Shown here: in pieces, positions 22,561 through 25,128 of the stretch
Layout: each line of letters starts with the position of its first letter
How positions within the stretch are numbered: position 1 is the first letter of the stretch
NCBI GenBank assembly: GCA_005882155.1
Contig: VBCQ01000077.1
Span: 1 to 25,128, forward strand
Length of the DNA: 25,128 nucleotides
Direction: 5' to 3'
Source: Betaproteobacteria bacterium
GTDB lineage: Bacteria; Pseudomonadota; Gammaproteobacteria; Burkholderiales; Burkholderiaceae_C
Notes under the pieces: model-generated
Databases searched by the model: none
Seen by the model: only the letters and a program-made list of their open reading frames with translations
What the model was told of the DNA's origin: nothing
Position numbers and translations under genes: made by a program

Positions 22561-24885
22561 TCCGCTTCGATGCGGCCGCATGGCGCGAACGCGCGCGGCG
22601 CCACGCACCGGCGCTACTCGGCGGCGTGGTGGGAACGCTGGTGTCGGTGATTGCGCTCGCAGCCATCGGCCTCGCGGTCGCGACGCCGAGCCTGCCCGAC
22701 ATCGGCAGCCTCACCGACTACCGGCCCAAGCTGCCGATGCGCATCGTCTCGGCCGACGGTGTGCTGCTCGGCGAATACGGCGAGGAGCGGCGCAACTTCA
22801 CGCCGATCGCGCAGATCCCCAAGCTGATGCAAGACGCGGTGGTCGCGGTCGAAGAACGCGAGCTTCTACGAGCACCGCGGCGTCAACTACAAGGGCGTGC
22901 TGCGCGCGGCTCTGGCCAACCTCGGCCGCTCGCGCAGCCAGGGCGCATCGACGATCACGATGCAGGTCGCGCGCAACTTCTATCTGCCGACCGAGAAGAA
23001 CTACGTTCGCAAGGTCTACGAGGCGCTGCTCGCGCTGAAGATCGAGACCCAGCTGACGAAGGAGCAGATCCTCGAGCTCTACATGAACCAGATCTACCTC
23101 GGTCAGCGTGCCTACGGTTTCGCCGCGGCGAGCGAGACGTATTTCGGCAAGCCCTTGAGCGAGCTCAATGTCGCCGAGGCGGCGATGCTGGCCGGCTTGC
23201 CGCAGGCGCCGAACTCGGGCAACCCGATCGCGAACCCGAAGCGTGCCGCGGCGCGCCAAGTGCATGTGCTGGCGCGAATGCGCGCGGGCGGCTTCATCGA
23301 CGAGCCTCAATACGCGCAGGCGCGCAAGCAAGTGCTGAGCTTTAGGCGCGGGTCCGTCGTGCCCGTGCATTCGGAATACGTCGCCGAGACGGCGCGCCAG
23401 TTGATCTTCAGCCAATACGGTGACGACGCGTACCGGCGCGGCTTGAACGTCGTGCTGACGATCAATGCCGCCGAGCAACAGGCGGCGTATCGCGCGCTGC
23501 GCAAGGGCATCATCGAGTTCGAGCGGCGCCAGCCCTATCGCGGGCCTGAAGAAAACGTCGAGCTGCCGGCCGGCGCGGGCGAGCTCGACGCCAGCATCGC
23601 CGACGCGCTCTCCGACCATCCGGACAACGACGAGCTGAAGGCCGCGGTCGTGCTCGAAGCGAGTCCCAGGAAAATCGTCGCGGCGCTGCAAAGCGGCGAC
23701 ACCGTGACGATCAGCGGCGACGGTCTTCGCTCGGTGACGTCGAGCCTCGCGCCGCGCGCGAGCGCGGCGACGCGGATCCGCCGCGGCGCGGTGATTCGCT
23801 TGGCACAAAGCGAGAAGGGCGATTGGGCGGTGACGCAGCTGCCCGAGGTCGAGGGCGCCTTCGTCGCGATGGACCCGCGGACCGGTGCGGTGCGCGCGAT
23901 GGTCGGCGGCTTCGATCATTCGAAGAACCAGTTCAACCATGTGACGCAGGCTTGGCGCCAGCCGGGGTCGAGCATCAAGCCGTTCATCTATTCGGCCGCG
24001 CTCGAAAAGGGCTTCACGCCGGCGACGGTCGTCAACGATGCGCCGCTGGTGTTCGAGGCCGGCAACGGTGGCCCCGCCTGGGAGCCGAAGAATTCCGACG
24101 GCCAGTACGAGGGGCCGATGCCGTTGCGCACGGCGCTGGCGAAGTCGAAGAACATGGTGACGATCCGCGTGCTGCAGGCGGTCGGCGTGCCGTACGCGCA
24201 GGAGTGGCTGACGCGTTTCGGCTTCGACGCCGAGAAGCATCCGGCCTATTTGACGATGGCACTCGGCGCCGGCTCGGTCACGCCGCTGCAGATGGCCTCG
24301 GCGTACTCGGTCCTCGCCAACGGCGGCTATCGATTGAACCCGACCCTCATCAGCAAGCTGACCGATTCGAAGGGCCGCGTGTTGAACGAAGTCACGCCGC
24401 CGCTGCTCGACGAGACGCTGCGCGCGGTCCAGCCGCGCAACAGCTTCATGATGACGAGCCTGCTGCAGTCGGTCACCGCGCCGGGCGGCACGGCAGGGCG
24501 CGCGCAGGGCGTGTTGAAGCGCAGCGACATCTACGGCAAGACCGGCACGACCAACGATGCGACCGATGCCTGGTTCGCCGGCTTCCAGCGCAACCTCGTG
24601 GCGGTCGTCTGGATCGGCTACGACCAGCCGCGCTCGCTCGGCGATCGCGAGAGCGGCGGGGCCGTGTCGCTGCCGATCTGGCTCGACTTCATGACGCAGG
24701 CTTTGAAGGGAGTTCCGGTCGACGAGCCGGTGGCGCCCGAAGGTGTGGTCAGCGTCAATGGCGAGTGGTTCTACGAGGAGTACACGCAGGCGAGCGGGGT
24801 CAGCAAGATCGTCCCGGAGACGCCGGCGGCGAATGGGCCGACGGAGAGCGAGCGCAGGAGCATTCTCGATTTGTTCAAGCATTGA
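22557..24885 (+). pseudogene. mrcA: Penicillin-binding protein 1A, frameshifted in glycosyltransferase motif
   Basis: The sequence from ATG 22557 to the stop at 24883-24885 would encode about 775 residues, normal for PBP1A, if one extra base near 22854-22856 were removed. Before it: an N-terminal transmembrane helix (about 20-43) and VVAVE; after it, in a different frame: ASFYEHRGVNYKGV, together the first GT51 motif (ED..F..H.G) with the catalytic Glu. As written, the first frame ends at 23345, and the downstream part is open from a GTG at 22897. Intact downstream: GASTITMQ, ELYMNQIYLG and AEAAMLAGLPQ of the transglycosylase; and SSIK (Ser codon at 23968), SKN and KTGTT of the transpeptidase. 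PBP1A polymerises and cross-links peptidoglycan in the periplasm. A sequencing or assembly indel is a serious alternative to a real mutation. Confidence 0.88.
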
Positions 24886-24891
24886 ATTTCT

Positions 24892-24912
24892 CCCTCTCCC
24901 AGAGGGAGAGGG
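24892..24912. repeat. Perfect CCCTCTCCC hairpin after mrcA
   Basis: CCCTCTCCC (24892-24900), loop AGA, and GGGAGAGGG (24904-24912) form a 9 bp hairpin seven bases after the PBP1A stop. No T-run follows on either strand. It resembles another common intergenic palindromic repeat and could protect or end the mrcA transcript. Confidence 0.6.
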
Positions 24913-24974
24913 AACAAGATGGACCGGAAAGCTCCTGCTTCACCTCGCATCGCAATGCGCGCAGCGGCAGTGAA

Positions 24975-25128
24975 ATGCCGCGCATGCTCCCACATCCCGC
25001 CGCCCCCACCGCCGCCGACCATGCACCGCGCAGGCAGGCGCGCCACTATCGCGGCGTGCTGCGCTCGATTGCCGACAGCGTCGATGGCAACTTCGAAGCG
25101 GCGCTCGACTACGTGCTCGTGAAGCATG
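24975..25128 (+). CDS. Possible start of a downstream gene (partial, hypothetical)
   Basis: A frame open from ATG 24975 to the window end gives 51 residues. The first 18 are Pro/Ala-rich. The rest (RHYRGVLRSIADSVDGNFEAALDYVLVKH) looks like genuine amphipathic helices and resembles the beginning of a folded domain. There is no clear ribosome-binding site, and another Met lies at 24984. I do not recognise the family from so little sequence. Confidence 0.4.
   Translation, partial: MPRMLPHPAAPTAADHAPRRQARHYRGVLRSIADSVDGNFEAALDYVLVKH

Noticed and set aside
22798..24882. Long minus-strand frame (694 codons) opposite PBP1A
   Set aside because: The sequence is Arg/His/Leu-rich shadow translation without motifs; PBP1A transpeptidase motifs are on the plus strand.
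24892..24912. Hairpin after mrcA as a rho-independent terminator
   Set aside because: The stem is perfect but no T-run follows on either strand, so it is listed only as a repeat.

Overview
The window is high-GC, densely coded DNA that looks like a betaproteobacterium, probably of the Burkholderiales. This is inferred from the gene families: a PEP-CTERM surface protein next to an ExeA/PEP-CTERM-type ATPase, a TAXI-type solute receptor, FCD-type GntR and Gfo/Idh sugar-acid catabolism, GxxExxY remnants, and dispersed repeats with the core TTCGACAAGCTCAGG. No rRNA, tRNA, CRISPR array, insertion sequence or phage gene was seen.

Left part (1-5450): two divergent phospholipase D superfamily lipoproteins, the left one cut by the window edge. 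The right one is followed by a translationally coupled amidase. A TetR regulator and a small multi-pass membrane protein then diverge from a shared promoter/operator. Centre-left (5451-9800): a poorly coding stretch, a small hypothetical ORF, and a large hybrid histidine kinase. The kinase has lost its phospho-accepting His box and has no stop codon at its natural end, so its frame runs on antisense through the next gene.

Centre (8976-14212): a divergently arranged sugar-acid catabolic locus. The leftward operon encodes an IlvD/Edd sugar-acid dehydratase, a DapA-family aldolase/dehydratase and an RraA-like aldolase. The rightward operon encodes a Gfo/Idh/MocA dehydrogenase and an FCD GntR regulator. 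The region between them carries two copies of TTATTGAYAATCTG placed on the two predicted promoters. The likely route is oxidation of a sugar, dehydration of the aldonate, then retro-aldol cleavage, repressed by the GntR protein. That protein has a damaged C-terminus.

Centre-right (14309-17743): a PEP-CTERM exported protein with a clear terminator, an ExeA/XrtA-type membrane ATPase, and an orphan TAXI solute-binding protein. The last two have unrelated folds but end in the same cysteine-pair tail, P-C-T-x5-L-G-L-C. This is the best candidate in the window for an undescribed functional link. Right part (17748-25128): a leftward pair (FAD oxidoreductase and an uncharacterised 435-residue protein), an ornithine cyclodeaminase-family protein with an internal deletion, a repeat-rich spacer holding a GxxExxY remnant, NAD diphosphatase NudC, and penicillin-binding protein 1A with a single-base frameshift in its glycosyltransferase motif.

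Several genes carry lesions in their most conserved segments (kinase H-box, cyclodeaminase Rossmann entry, GntR C-terminus, PBP1A). Either the locus is decaying or the assembly contains indel errors; the sequence alone cannot distinguish these.
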